In this document: positions 47,659 to 58,946 of the stretch, piece by piece
How the letters are laid out: every line of letters begins with the position of its first letter
Numbering within the stretch: position 1 is the stretch's first letter
NCBI GenBank assembly: GCA_000320605.2
Contig: KB445803.1
Span: forward strand, 30,566 to 94,565
Direction of reading: 5' to 3'
From: Gelatoporia subvermispora B
Taxonomy: Eukaryota > Basidiomycota > Agaricomycetes > Polyporales > Gelatoporiaceae
DNA length: 64,000 nucleotides
The notes under the pieces: model-generated
Told to the model about the DNA's origin: nothing
What the model saw: the letters and a program-made list of their open reading frames with translations, nothing else
Database searches by the model: none
Translations under genes and position numbers: made by a program

Positions 47659-49441
47659 ATGTCCTCTGGAGCTAAGTCTATGCCCTATGGTAAGCCCCGC
47701 ACTTGCTGCAACTTCCGCATCATTGCCTGAGTGCCGCTACGCTGTTCACGTCGGGACCAGTTCGCTTGGGCAAGTCCGGCTTGACAGTGTCCAGGATCAT
47801 CCTAGGGACGATGCAGTACGGAAGCAAAGCATGGAGAGACTGGGTCATTGAGGACGAGGAAGAGGCGATCAAGCATATCAAGTTTGCGTGAGTGCTATGC
47901 GCCACCTTCTGTCATTTTATCACCCTAAGCAGCTCATCAATTGCAGTTACGATCACGGCATCCAGTCCTTTGATACGGCCAATGTAAGGCGGACGGACGT
48001 CCCGTTCATTTACGAGCTTATGAGCAAGATAATATGTCCAGATATACTCTAATGGAATGTCTGAGGTTGTTCTGGGGAAAGCTATCAAGGAATTGAATTT
48101 GCCACGCGAGGAGATCGTCGTAATGACGAAGGTTGAAACCTCATTATGCATTTTCGGATAGCGCTACTGAACATTGAAATATCAAGGTTCGCTGGGCCGT
48201 TACAACCGAGGAGCAAGACGCTCTCATGCGCAGTGGAAAGTCGACTGACGAAGTCGGGCTCGTAAATCAGCAAGGGCTAAGTCGCAAGGTGTGCAATAAT
48301 GCATTATATGAGGGCAATGTCCTGATTTTCCCATGTACTTGATGTTTCATACAATTCAGCATATTTTTGACTCAGTTCAAGCCAGTTTGAAACGACTGCA
48401 GCTGGATTACATCGATCTTCTTCAGTGTAGGGCATCGATTAGTTGCGCACCAAGATTGACTGAAACCAGACATTATCAGGTCACCGATTTGACCCAGATA
48501 CACCCATCGGGGAGACAGTGCGATGACTCGTACCTGCACATCCGTTTCAAGTTGGTTGATCCATATGCACGAATTTCCAGATGCAAGCCCTGCATGACGT
48601 TGTCAAGGCCGGGTGGGTTCGCTACATCGGCATGAGCTCCTGCAAGGCGTATCAATGTGAGAATTGCCTGTCCTTCTCTTAAGACAACTGACAATCTAGG
48701 ATCCTTAGTCCACGCCATGCAAAGTATGCCGTTTATTAATTCTTCATCTCGATCGCTCTTGCATGTTGACACCCCGCTTCCTCCAGACTACGCCATCAAC
48801 AACGACCTCACACCGTTCATTTCGATGCAGAACCATTACAACCTGATCTACCGGGAGGAAGAGCGCGAGATGTACCCAACACTCAAGATCTTTGGCGTCG
48901 GCTCAATTCCCTGGTCCCCACTCGCGTTTGGCATCCTCGCACGGCCACTGGGGCAAATGACCAAGCGCAGCGAAACCGATCCGTGCGTAAACTTTATTCC
49001 ATCACTTTGGCCATCGTCTACTATCAACTAGTCTCACGTTGTCCAATCTTGTGACTTATCCGTGATTACCAGGCTCATCAAGGGCTACAACACTGAGAAT
49101 GCTGATATAGCCCATGTCGTGAACCGGTGGGTACATCTCTCGAGTCCCATTGTGATTTGTTCCTCATCATAATCCATCCCAGCGTCGACGAGCTTGCAAG
49201 AAAGAAGGGAGTCAGCATGGCGCAGATTTCAATTGCGTGGACTCTCTCGAAAGATGGTGGGAATTTCCTTCTATTATGTTAGCCAACGTCGTGTTGGTTC
49301 TAACGATGTGGGATGCCAGGTGTCACTGCGCCTATCGTCGGCACGACAAGCCTTAAGCACCTCGAAGATATTATCGGCGCAATCGACATCACACTTACGA
49401 ATGAAGAGATCAAATATCTTGAAGAGCCGTACAAGCCGTAA
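47659..49441 (+). CDS. Aldo-keto reductase 2 (342 aa)
   Basis: Thirteen exons with the same sizes and phases as AKR 1 except the last: 47659-47689, 47761-47887, 47947-47983, 48042-48131, 48187-48288, 48360-48426, 48480-48517, 48581-48656, 48709-48723, 48787-48982, 49073-49126, 49183-49256, 49320-49441. The catalytic tetrad is intact: Asp62, Tyr67 (IYSNG), Lys95 and His153 (CHRFD). The protein stops at YKP, seven residues earlier than AKR 1. The strict conservation of all intron positions shows a tandem duplication of the whole gene. Activity is likely; the substrate is unknown and may differ, since residues near the barrel mouth changed (SSCKAYQ versus SSCWAYQ; AFGILARPLGQM). Confidence 0.9.
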
Positions 49442-50857
49442 AACCAAGTCTCAACTGTGTGTGCAGCGTAGAATGTCTGTCAGTGTATGAGTATTCGTGA
49501 GGACTGACGAAGTGAGAAGAAGTAAAGCTCAGTGCTTGCAAATTGCGCGCCTGAGTATCGCCATAGATCGAGGAAGGTGAATAGCTTGAAGTGACGTAGT
49601 TCCCATCGATAAAGCATTCAGCCTTCCAACGAGTCATGAAGGCACCGTGGGCGTAGACCGAGGTCCCGACTTGAGACATGCCAGGTCCAGACCGCGCAAA
49701 TATCATTTGTCTCCCGCACTTACCATCAATGTTCAAGGTATAGAAAGTCTGAGTACATCATGAATGATCCCGAAAATCCCTGGGACATCATGAGTACAGG
49801 TCAGATTTCTAGTACATTTTGACTGTGTTCGACATGTGTTCATAAGGGACATGTGGGTTACACCTGGAGTAAATATGATATTTTCGCGACATGTGCTCAG
49901 CATGCCCTGAATCAGGACATCGGACTATGCCCACGGTGAGGTGCAGTAAGACGCAGCGCTGAACTTCACGACCGAAAGGTCCTTGCTGACGTCCACACGG
50001 CCCGGAGCGCCCGAGATGAGCGCTCAGTGCATTTTTGCCGGTAACCCCCATCAGTGACTGTCTTCCTACCACCACCATGCCCTCTCTCCAGTGGTCTCAG
50101 ATCTCGCCAGACACACGAACTTGAGCACCATTTTTGGCAAGATATTCTTCTCTGTCAGACTCAGTTCTATGTCATACAGGCGATCTTGGCCCTCCGGTTC
50201 TCTCCATCTGTTTGAGAGGATGTGCTTGCTCTCGTCGCTTCTTCCGCCCCAGACGCATACCGCACAACGTTAACAGCATCATCTCTACTAGAAATGAATC
50301 ATTTTTATGCTAGGCTGAGCTCGCAGGAGGGCGACTTCTGCAATCGCTCTGGTACGATAACGGTTTATAGCTCACCGGAGTTGAAGCTTAACGCTTACTC
50401 TGCCCGCCGAAATGGACATTGTAACTTGGAACTTTTGACCTGCGTGAAGAAGGCGATCGGGGATCTTGGGTCGGAGTTCTTCACTGTGACTGGCAGAGAG
50501 CGATCGCTGCGAACTCGATCAAATATCAACATTCAACGTTCAACGTTCAACTCTCGAGCGTTCGCACTCTCTTCTGGGTATCTTTTGTTCTACGCGCACT
50601 GAAAAGCTGAGAAGCTCTGCTTTTCTGGTGACACTTAGCGTTTAAGTTGATCAGGACGTTCTTTGTCCTGCGACTGCTCCTCCCATTAGGCACGTGACAT
50701 GTCCGTGTCTCTGTATTAGTCCGCTGGTGGCTTGTTCAATCACGTATTGCTTCTTCCACACAACCACGTCGACTCCTTCAACTCATATTAGCATTATAAC
50801 ATACCAAGTCAACGACTCTCGTCCTCACCTCTCGTTTTAACTTGCAGTTGATCTGGA
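49442..50857. other. Intergenic with duplicated AKR downstream sequence
   Basis: Contains the diverged copy of the AKR 1 downstream region (to about 50,100). The rest has only short unsupported frames. It ends in the promoter of the BTB gene at 50,858. Confidence 0.4.
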
Positions 50858-51912
50858 ATGGCTGCACTGGAGGCCACCGAACCGACTACATTTCCAACCA
50901 CGCTAGCTGGAACTGGCGATGACAATGTCGAGAAAGACACAAGAGTCTGGTTCGACGATGGCAATGTAATCCTGGCTGCGTCGGGCGTAGGATTCCGCGT
51001 CCACCGAGGTGTGCTTTCCGCGGCATCAGGTGTCTTTGCCGATATGTTCTCCATGCGCCTGACGCGCGGTGAAGACGATGAAATTGGCGATTGCCCAGTG
51101 GTACCAATGTACGATTCTGCAGATGACCTGCGACACCTGTTGCAGATCCTCTACTTCGGTCGCAAGTGAGTGGCCACCGCCCTTCACGCGTCTCACGACT
51201 TGACCTCCTGTGGCCCAGATACTTCAGACCGGATACTTGTGCAGACTTCGCAGCTGTTGCAAGCACGATCCGGATGGCACACAAGTACCAGGTACAAGAC
51301 GCCCTCGACGACGCGCTGACGCGGCTCAAGACATACTACACGACCTCGCTTCACGAGTGGCAGCGCGTCTGCGCAGACGGGAGCCCCGCACTACAGCGCC
51401 CGTCCGCTGCAGAGGCGATCGTCGCCGTCTCGCTCGCGCGGCTCACCGACACGCTCTCAATCCTCCCTGCTGCGCTCTACGCGTGCTGTCAGGTCGACAC
51501 AGGCGCGCTCCTGCGCGGGGCCCGCCTCCCTGACGGGACACTCGTGCTGCTCGAGCCGGAGGACGTCGCACGATGTGTCGATGCGCGGGTGCGGATAGTG
51601 TGTGCAAGTGGCCGGATCGGTGCGCAGGCGCTCTGGCTGGATAGACGCGCGCAGACATGTCGCACGGAGGTGTGTCCGCGCGCACGGTTGTATGCGCGGT
51701 CGAAGATACTGTACATCACACCAGGGAAGGAGTGCGATATCTTCCGCCCACGCGGGGACGTGATTACGGAGATGCTTGGGGAACAAACGGAGGTATGCGC
51801 GGCGTGCCGGGAGCAGATGGCGCAGAATCATGAGCGGGAGATTGCCAAATGTTGGATGGAGCTCCCGGAGATAATGGCCTTGGAGGTCCCAGATTGGCCG
51901 CGGAGTGAGTGA
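50858..51912 (+). CDS. BTB/POZ domain protein (333 aa)
   Basis: Two exons, 50,858-51,165 and 51,219-51,912, separated by a 53-nt intron in phase 2. The BTB fold spans about residues 30-105 (VWFDDGNVILAASGVGFRVH, RGVLSAASGVFADMF, DCPVVPMYDSADDLRHLLQI). It is followed by a helical part (IRMAHKYQVQDALDDALTRL; ARLTDTLSILPAALYACCQV) and a C-terminal region with Cys pairs (CAAC) and NHEREIAKCWMELPEIMALE. This domain order is the large mushroom BTB family. Members may dimerise or act as cullin-3 adaptors, but most are uncharacterised. No damage seen; it is the intact relative of the loci at 40,489 and 42,360. Confidence 0.88.
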
Positions 51913-52359
51913 GACACATTGACTTGTGTGCTATGTGATGTGTAGTCCTATATTGGTCCTTGTATCCCGCGTCTCGCCTTTTATTCATTTTGTCTGGGTG
52001 GTACAATCACAAGTATACGAGGACATCTCGTCACAACAGCATAACTGGTTCTCCATGCCAGAGTTGATTCCCTCATGGTTTACTGTTGAAATGTCACCCT
52101 GCGCTGGCGATTCGGATCTTGTCAGACTCACCCCTACATGAACATAGCATGGGAATTTCGTCCATATACTTGCGTGCTGCAAGTGGCTACTTGAGTGTTA
52201 TTCGGGAGAGCGCTTGTGATACGGTTCATCGCGATCTCGGAGCATGTGTTTATGCAGTGGGCGCTCCGCGTGACTCGTTGAGTTCCTTTGCCCTTTGGGA
52301 GCGCTACTCTTTTGCACAAACAACCGGTACCCCTAAGACTTACCATCGGCCGGAATGAC
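51913..52359. other. Intergenic between BTB genes
   Basis: No gene seen. Presumably holds the promoter of the BTB gene at 52,360. Confidence 0.45.
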
Positions 52360-53478
52360 ATGGAAGAAGCGGGATATCCTCTTTTCCAACGGAACGACGA
52401 ATTCTGGTACCCCGATGGCAACGTGATCTTGGTCGCCGGGACAGCGGGATTCAAAGTGTACAGAGGACAACTCTCGAATCACTCCGATGTCTTCCGCGAC
52501 ATGCTGGAGATTCCGCAGCCGAACGAGGTAGAGGAAATAGAGGGCTGCCCTGTTGTGCAATTGCACGACCAGCCTAGAGATCTGGTCTTTTTGTTGCGGG
52601 TTCTCTTCCCCGGCGCGCTCACGTAAGTGTCCACACATTTTCTAGCCGGTTTCTCGTACAACCATACGAGACATTACAGCTGTTTGCAGCTCATCGGCCG
52701 CCCCCAATTTTCTGCTGTCTCGGCTTGGGTTAGGCTAGGGGACAAGTATCACATCACTTCTTTGCGTGACCAAGGTCTCAAGTGGCTCAAAGAGGGCTTT
52801 ACCGGCGATCTTCCGGCATCCTTCACTACGGTCGAAGAGTACCTCAAAAGCGCATCGATACACATGGAACTACGCGATGCGCTAGCAGTCGTGTATCTCG
52901 CACGCCTCACGGACACTCAATCCCTACTACCTCTCGTGTTCTATATGTGCTGCCAGCTAGAGCCCGCCGACATCCTTCAACGCGTCACAGCTAATGTCGT
53001 CCACGAGCAAATGTCCCCCTCCGATGCAGCGACCTGCATCCAGGGCGCGACACTACTTTCTGGTGCTACCGCTCACGCATATATTCGCATTCTGTCACCG
53101 GACGCCGAGACCACTTATAAGTTTCGGGCCGTCGGAAACTGCGCAAATCAGGGCCGCTGCAGGAACAAACGAGACAAGTTACTGCATGACGTCAGTGGGG
53201 AGCTCGTAGCATTGCGGGACCAAGGAATTACGTCTTCCGCGGCACTGGACGATTGGTCGGTATTCCTGGAGAAGATGGGCCAAGAGCCAGATTCTATGTG
53301 CGTTGCATGTAAGGAACTCGCACGCCTGACCAGTCTAGAGGAGCGTGCGAGCATATGGCAGCAGTTGCCTGGGTATTTCGGCCTTCCAGGTATGAATTTA
53401 CTTTCATGTCCCATGGACCGGTGCACTGGGGGCGGCCCACATCAGCTTGGCCCAACTAGTCCCATGTCGGCACTTTAG
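52360..53478 (+). CDS. BTB/POZ domain protein, divergent (353 aa)
   Basis: Two exons, 52,360-52,622 and 52,680-53,478, with a 57-nt intron at the same place in the fold as in the other BTB genes. The BTB domain covers about residues 14-90 (FWYPDGNVILVAGTAGFKVY, SNHSDVFRDMLEIP, GCPVVQLHDQPRDLVFLLRV). The helical part follows (VRLGDKYHITSLRDQGLKWL; ARLTDTQSLLPLVFYMCCQL) and the C-terminus keeps MCVACKEL...ERASIWQQLPGYFGLP. A Gly-rich tail ends it. The start was placed at the ATG before EEAGYPLF; an ORF with alternative upstream codons exists but lacks another ATG in frame. Clearly separate from the other three BTB loci, so an older duplicate. Confidence 0.85.
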
Positions 53479-53739
53479 TTATGGGGTTTTATCAGCCAGT
53501 TAATACAGTGCGCGGAGAGCTATGATTCTTGCGGGATCCCAGTTCAGATATAGCGACTAACATGCAGCACACGTCCGAATTGCGTAACAGGTACATCGGA
53601 GCAGACGGTGTGACTCCATGAGTATTCCCAGGTCTCCGGTCCTCTATCTGTCTGGAATCATGTCCGTCGCCACGCTCGCCACTGCGCACGTATTGTACAC
53701 ACTGCACTGCGGCAGCTAACTATTGACCATTGACCATGA

Positions 53740-53830
53740 GGGGCCGAACTCGGGCACGAGTGCAGGCTCACTCATCCACCCTGAGGAGTGCCAGACGAAC
53801 TGCATCTCAACTCTTCACGTCACGCTGCGT
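53740..53830 (+). pseudogene. Orphan fragment of FMO/BVMO exon
   Basis: The plus strand reads GPNSGTSAGSLIHPEECQTN, matching GPNSGTSAGSIIYFEECQTN encoded by the last exon of the monooxygenase at 58,947-61,400 (opposite strand). Identity breaks up after about 30 codons and nothing of the rest of the gene is found nearby. It is a leftover of a second monooxygenase copy or an exon fragment moved by rearrangement. Confidence 0.7.
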
Positions 53831-54510
53831 GCTTTTCGGTACCATCTACAGCCAGGGGGATCGGGCTGCATGGTTTCGCGGGTGCGATTAATCTGATTTT
53901 CACAGCTCGACGATCAACAAGAGAGTTTGTATCGAAGTATAGTAATGTGTGCTGTAAACTGTATATGTGGATACATACTTAGCGATTTCATTTTCATGAG
54001 GAGCTCCAGCCTTGTTCGTATTCGAAGGACAAGAACAAGAAAAAGAGCGAACAAGGATGAGAAGCCGAGTAGGCACCGGCCCGACCATCCGAATTCCCAC
54101 GGGCGATCCAGTCTCACAGCCGCATCGTTGCATCGTCGATTCGTCCGCACAGCCCGCTCTACAGAAGTCTCCGTTGCTGGTTCTATAACGACACGGATGA
54201 CCTAGTTGACTCATAGCTCTACGGCTACAGGCGAGTCAAGAACCCACCCTGCGTCCGAATCATGCATGCTATATCCTGCTATATCCTTCGCCGTCAAGTT
54301 CGCCAGCCTGGCCTTCTAAGCTTCCGCCAACGATATATGTGCTATCTCCAGCCGTGGAGAGAAGCTGACTGATATGACGACGCCCCGTGTTCACGGTGTT
54401 ATTGACTCGGAGTAACCAGCGAGTCATCCCACCGTCCTGTGACGACCGAAGCAGCTCTACATGTCATGCGTCGCGCCGCGGGGACGGAACGCACGGTGGA
54501 ACAGCGGAGC

Positions 54511-54520
54511 GGTATATAAA
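54511..54520 (+). promoter_or_regulatory. TATA box of AKR 3
   Basis: GGTATATAAA lies 110-119 bp before the AKR 3 start codon, at a normal distance for a fungal core promoter. Confidence 0.55.
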
Positions 54521-54629
54521 CTCGACCGCGCCGGGGTGCACCCAGCGACCTCTAGTCCCTGCTTTACCATCTCTGAGTCCATCCGCTAGTATCCCATTAG
54601 TATCAAATTTTACCGTCAAGAAACACAAC

Positions 54630-56199
54630 ATGTCAGGACAAACGAAGAAGATGGAGTACGGTACGCACGGTCTGTCTCGCCCGCCTCTCGCCGGGCTCTG
54701 AGCACCCTCTCGTGCAGTGCGGCTGGGAAACTCTGGGCTGAAAGTGTCGAAAATTATCTTGGGAACGATGCAGTACGGGAGCCCTGGGTGGCAGGAGTGG
54801 GTCGTCGGCGAGGACACGGCAGTCGAGCACATCAAATACGCGTATGAGCACGGCATCCAGACATTCGACACCGCCAATGTGAGTCCCGCGCCTGCTGTTG
54901 TCTGACCGGAATCCCGGGGCTGAACGTGTCGTGGCGTGCAGACCTACTCAAACGGCCTCTCGGAGGTCATCCTGGGCAACGCGATCAAGAAGCTGAATCT
55001 CCCCCGCGAGGAGATCGTTGTCATGACTAAGGTGCGTGCGGCCCTCTGGAATGGGGCCAGGGTGCTGATGCGAGAGAGATAGGTGTATAATGTGGTCATG
55101 CCGAAGTATGACCAGGCCTCCATGGGGTTGAGCAAGAAGCCCGAGGAGATCGGGCTCGTGAACCAGCACGGGCTGAGTCGCAAGGTGCGTGCATTTTTCC
55201 TCGGTGACACTGTAGACTTGGCTCACGTGCACCCCATAGCACATCTTCGCGTCGATCAAGGCGAGTTTGGAGAGGCTGCAGCTGGACTACGTCGATGTCC
55301 TGCAGTGTACGTTTGCCTCGCACAATTCAGCCTCCATCTTCGCTGATACCATGCACCTCGCAGGTCACCGTTTCGACTATAACACCCCCATCGAGGAGAC
55401 GGTACGTGCCGCCTAAGCTCCCGACTACGCAGCACAGTCCACTCACACAACAGCGCACAGATGCAAGCGCTGCACGACGTCGTCAAAGCTGGGTACGCGC
55501 GTTACATCGGGATGAGTTCCTGCTACGCCTACCAATGTGCGTCCCTTTCCCCTCTACCCGTCATCTGCAATGCTGCTGATACCCTGCGCTGCGCATACAG
55601 TCCAAGCAATGCAGAACTACGCACTCACGCACAACCTGACGCCGTTTATCTCGATGCAGAACCACTACAGCCTAATCTACCGCGAGGAGGAACGCGAGAT
55701 GCTCCCGACGCTAAAAATGTTCGGCGTCGGCGCGATACCGTGGTCTCCGCTCGGCCGTGGGCTGCTTACCCGCCCGTTCGGAGAGCAGTCCAAGCGCGGG
55801 AGCACCGACTGGTACGTCCCGTCCTGATTTCACGGGGTGCGATGCTTACGCCGGCGCAACGCAGGGCACTCCAAAACTGGAAGTTCAACGGGCTCGAGCA
55901 GATCATCAACCGGTACGTCTCCATCTTTCATCCTCTCCTAATTACTGCCCAATACTTATTTGTATTGTCTACGATGCCGCAGCGTTGAGGAAATCGCAAA
56001 GAAGCGCGGGATCAGCATGGCGCAGGTCGCGATCGCGTGGTCGCTTGCAAAGCCGGGCGTCACCGCGCCAATCGTGGGGACGACAAGCCTTGCGAACTTG
56101 CAGGACATCATCAAGGGTGCGGACGTAAAGCTCACTGAGGAGGAGGTGAAGTACCTAGAGGAGCCGTACCAGCCACAGAGGATCACGGGTCACTTCTGA
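54630..56199 (+). CDS. Aldo-keto reductase 3 (346 aa), fewer introns
   Basis: Ten exons in phase: 54630-54660, 54718-54878, 54942-55031, 55083-55184, 55240-55306, 55364-55401, 55461-55536, 55601-55811, 55865-55912, 55983-56199. Catalytic Asp61 (FDTAN), Tyr66 (TYSNG), Lys94 (VVMTK) and His152 (CHRFD) are present. Three introns found in AKR 1 and 2 are absent (before the YEHG motif, within the QAMQ-NYA region, and before GVTAPIV), while all others are at the same sites. It is predicted to be an NADPH-dependent aldehyde/ketone reductase. It lies apart from AKR 1 and 2, with the BTB genes between, and is more diverged (SPGWQEWVVGEDTAVEH). Confidence 0.9.
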
Positions 56200-56628
56200 G
56201 CGTCGGAGGCATCGATAACGGGGTTGAGAGAAGGATATGTCGAACACAACAGTTACACAATTACAGCTGACAGGTCGCGGTGGAGAAATTGATACCTTGT
56301 GCGAGTCGATACCTTGTGTGATGGACAACAAACGTTCGGAGGCGAGTTCGCACGAGCGTGCGGGGACCGGATGATGTACTCGCTTGGCCTCCGCGACGGT
56401 CACGTGAGTGTATTGTATATGTCGGGGCTTGACCAAAGTGGTCCACTTCCGAACGAACCACCACCACCTCGTTCGTCGTTCGTCGTGCGTGGATCGTCGT
56501 CGCTCGCCCCGCCCCTCGCTGTCTCCGTCATCAGCTTCAACAGTATCATCGACCACGCCGTCGCGGCCCGCAGTACTTGGGTAACCGATATACTTCGCAG
56601 CAGCCACCAGTAGCCACCAGTAACCACC
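56200..56628. other. Intergenic, promoter of 56,629 gene
   Basis: No gene seen. Three near copies of AGCCACCAGT occur just before the next start codon (56,600-56,628), giving an ACCACCATG start context. Confidence 0.45.
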
Positions 56629-57978
56629 ATGTTCCTCCCGCCCTACCCTCGTACGCATACTACAGCGCGCCCGCTTGCGGCGACGACCAATACGCATGTC
56701 ACCGTACACTCCTCCGTCAAGGACAGGCCCGCAACGAGACCCGACAAGCTCGACAAGCTCAAGCACGACAGGCACGATAAGCGGGCTCGTTCGCCCGCGC
56801 GATCGCGGCATGCGTTTCCGAGCAAGGCCATCAGCGCCGCGGCGGAGAAAGCCAAGCCGACGGTCTGTGTGACGAGCACGAATGCGTCCAGGGCGGGTGA
56901 CTCGGTTGGAGAGGGAGTGTGCACGGTTCGGACAAGGATTGGATCTTCTAGGCGAGTCAAGCTTGCACCTCCGAGCCCGACTGCGAGTGCGGTCCCATTC
57001 CCCTCTGCGCCGATCCCATTTCCCACTTCGCGCGAGCGCACCGACGACGCCATGGACTGGCAGCCCGAATGCGCGCCTGCGCCTTCTCCGTTGGCTATGC
57101 CCACAACCTGGCCACACCGGCCCCCTGTACCACTCGCACCCACGCTCACAACAGCTCTCACATACACAGACTCAGACCCAGACAGGCATATCCCTCAGAA
57201 ACGCGCACGCGCGTCCCTCTCGTTTCCCCCTCTCTCCGAGGATCGCTCCACCCTTCGTGGTTCCCCTGTACCGCAAGCCAAACCTACACCACGCCCTGAT
57301 ATCCCCGCCGCGCGCCGGCCGCGCCTATCCTCTGCTTCTCCATCCATCTCCCCCTGCTCTCCTGCTCAAGACCTTCATGAGCTCGTCCCGCGGAGCCACG
57401 GCGCCGCCGGGCGATGCGGGAGCATCAGCGCGGGCTCGCCTACTCCAATCCCTGCAAGCACTCCGCCCGTCAAGCGCGCGCGCAAAGGCCGGAAGGCGAC
57501 TTCTGACCTGCAGTTCAACGCGCGGATGCACCGTAGCATCGTGTGCCACGCTCTCAGCTCCCCTGCGCACTCTGGCGAAGGGGAAGGAGATGTCCTCGCA
57601 GATCAGGACGCGCTGCTCGTGGAGCGGCTCTGGGGAGGCCTCCTGGGACAGGGGTGTACGCCCGTCCCGCTCCCTTCTTCTCCGTCAGACGTCGCCGTAG
57701 CCTCCACCGGCACGCCCCCAACTTCTAGCCCGCATCAGGAGGACGCCGGCCCCGGAGAAACACTCCACACGGACTGCGTACCGCCCTCGAGCTCGCAGCT
57801 CGCCCATCCGCTGGACGTGCTGACGATGCCGCAACTCGTCGCGGCGCTCATCATGCGACACCGGGGCACGGGGCGTGCGCGCGGGGGCAGGTCGCGTGCG
57901 GTTGATGAGGACAAGCGCAAGAGGTCTTCACTGGCGATGCTGCTGTGCAGCGCGGACGAGGACCTGCGCGAAGCTTGA
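56629..57978 (+). CDS. Disordered basic protein of unknown function (449 aa)
   Basis: Single-exon frame with a good start context. No known domain was recognised. The first 300 residues are low complexity (Pro/Ser/Thr/Arg rich, e.g. RPDKLDKLKHDRHDKRARSP) with a likely nuclear localisation signal near residue 285 (PVKRARKGRK). A more ordered stretch follows (LQFNARMHRSIVCHALSS; DALLVERLWGGLLGQG), and then a helix-rich end (LDVLTMPQLVAALIMRHRG; KRKRSSLAMLLCSADEDLRE). Probably nuclear. The conserved-looking C-terminal third is the best place to look for homologues. Alternative frames are also open in this GC-rich stretch, but only this one has a clear start and full-length coverage. Confidence 0.65.
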   Translation: MFLPPYPRTHTTARPLAATTNTHVTVHSSVKDRPATRPDKLDKLKHDRHDKRARSPARSRHAFPSKAISAAAEKAKPTVCVTSTNASRAGDSVGEGVCTVRTRIGSSRRVKLAPPSPTASAVPFPSAPIPFPTSRERTDDAMDWQPECAPAPSPLAMPTTWPHRPPVPLAPTLTTALTYTDSDPDRHIPQKRARASLSFPPLSEDRSTLRGSPVPQAKPTPRPDIPAARRPRLSSASPSISPCSPAQDLHELVPRSHGAAGRCGSISAGSPTPIPASTPPVKRARKGRKATSDLQFNARMHRSIVCHALSSPAHSGEGEGDVLADQDALLVERLWGGLLGQGCTPVPLPSSPSDVAVASTGTPPTSSPHQEDAGPGETLHTDCVPPSSSQLAHPLDVLTMPQLVAALIMRHRGTGRARGGRSRAVDEDKRKRSSLAMLLCSADEDLREA

Positions 57979-58946
57979 ATGTGCGTATTACTATTGCCCA
58001 GCACCGGGCGTGCGGGGCGACTTTTTTATATGAAGACCAAACAATTTCTGTCTGGATGCTGAATCTGACTGGACACCACGAAACACACTCGTACTGTATC
58101 TACCCGCATATCGAGAACACACCACTGTATCTACCTACCTGCTCGCATCTCTCGCACACTGTCATTCACACGACCCACCCCGTTCCACTCCCACTCCTTT
58201 CCTTCCGTCTCCCGCATCTCATTCTTACGGAACACAAATCGCGCATATATCATACATCATAACAGCATACATCATACATCGTTCCAACCCAGAGACATCA
58301 CCACACGCTGCATCATTCATTCATCATACATCAACATTCTGCCTCTATGCCGCATCCTCGCATCCAAACTACAAACACATTATGGACGTCATGCTCGTAC
58401 ATACGCACTAATATTTAATCGAGAAAATAAGTTCACACTTTGTACGCAATTTCCCGTGGCCGGTGTAGCTGGTGTTCTGGCAAACCCAGGCCACGACAAG
58501 TGCTGCGCGTATGTCACGAGACACGTGAATGTGACGACGCGTTTCTGCCGTCGAGCTCGAGGTCCCTGAAGTGCCGAAGTCATCTCATCTTGCTGAATTA
58601 CCTTGTCGCCGACCGTGACCAAACGTTGACAATTAAGGGTAGGATGTTGAGTAGAGATCTACATCCTTACCGTGCAGGGGCAAGCTGTGAGCGAGACTGT
58701 CGAATAAGCATGAACCCCGTGGGAACTCGGGTGCTCGGGCGATCCTCGCCCTCTCCCGCTCTTGGTGGAAGTTGTATCGATCAAAGCCGGTCCATAGTCG
58801 ACTAAGCCCCCAACGATTCAATCAAAAGCCGGAATTTTTATGTTTACTTAAATCCCCCCAACACACTGTGCAATGAGATCCCTCGTCGAGTGCCATAATG
58901 CAGAACACTGAAGGCGTTTTAGTAACCACACAGTACACTCATCGGC
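57979..58946. other. Intergenic, pyrimidine- and CATACATCA-rich
   Basis: No gene seen. 58,250-58,340 is made of imperfect CATACATCA / CATTCATCA repeats, which may be 3' UTR-type low complexity. Confidence 0.5.

Larger units (their letters stand above)
53479..54629. other. Intergenic with an orphan monooxygenase exon fragment
   Basis: No gene was found apart from the fragment at 53,740-53,830. The last 120 bp are the AKR 3 promoter. Confidence 0.5.

Noticed and set aside
56643..57700. Alternative plus- and minus-strand ORFs (up to about 320 aa) over the 56,629 gene
   Set aside because: They overlap the frame with the good start context. They are low complexity, have no family features and are best explained as shadows in GC-rich sequence.
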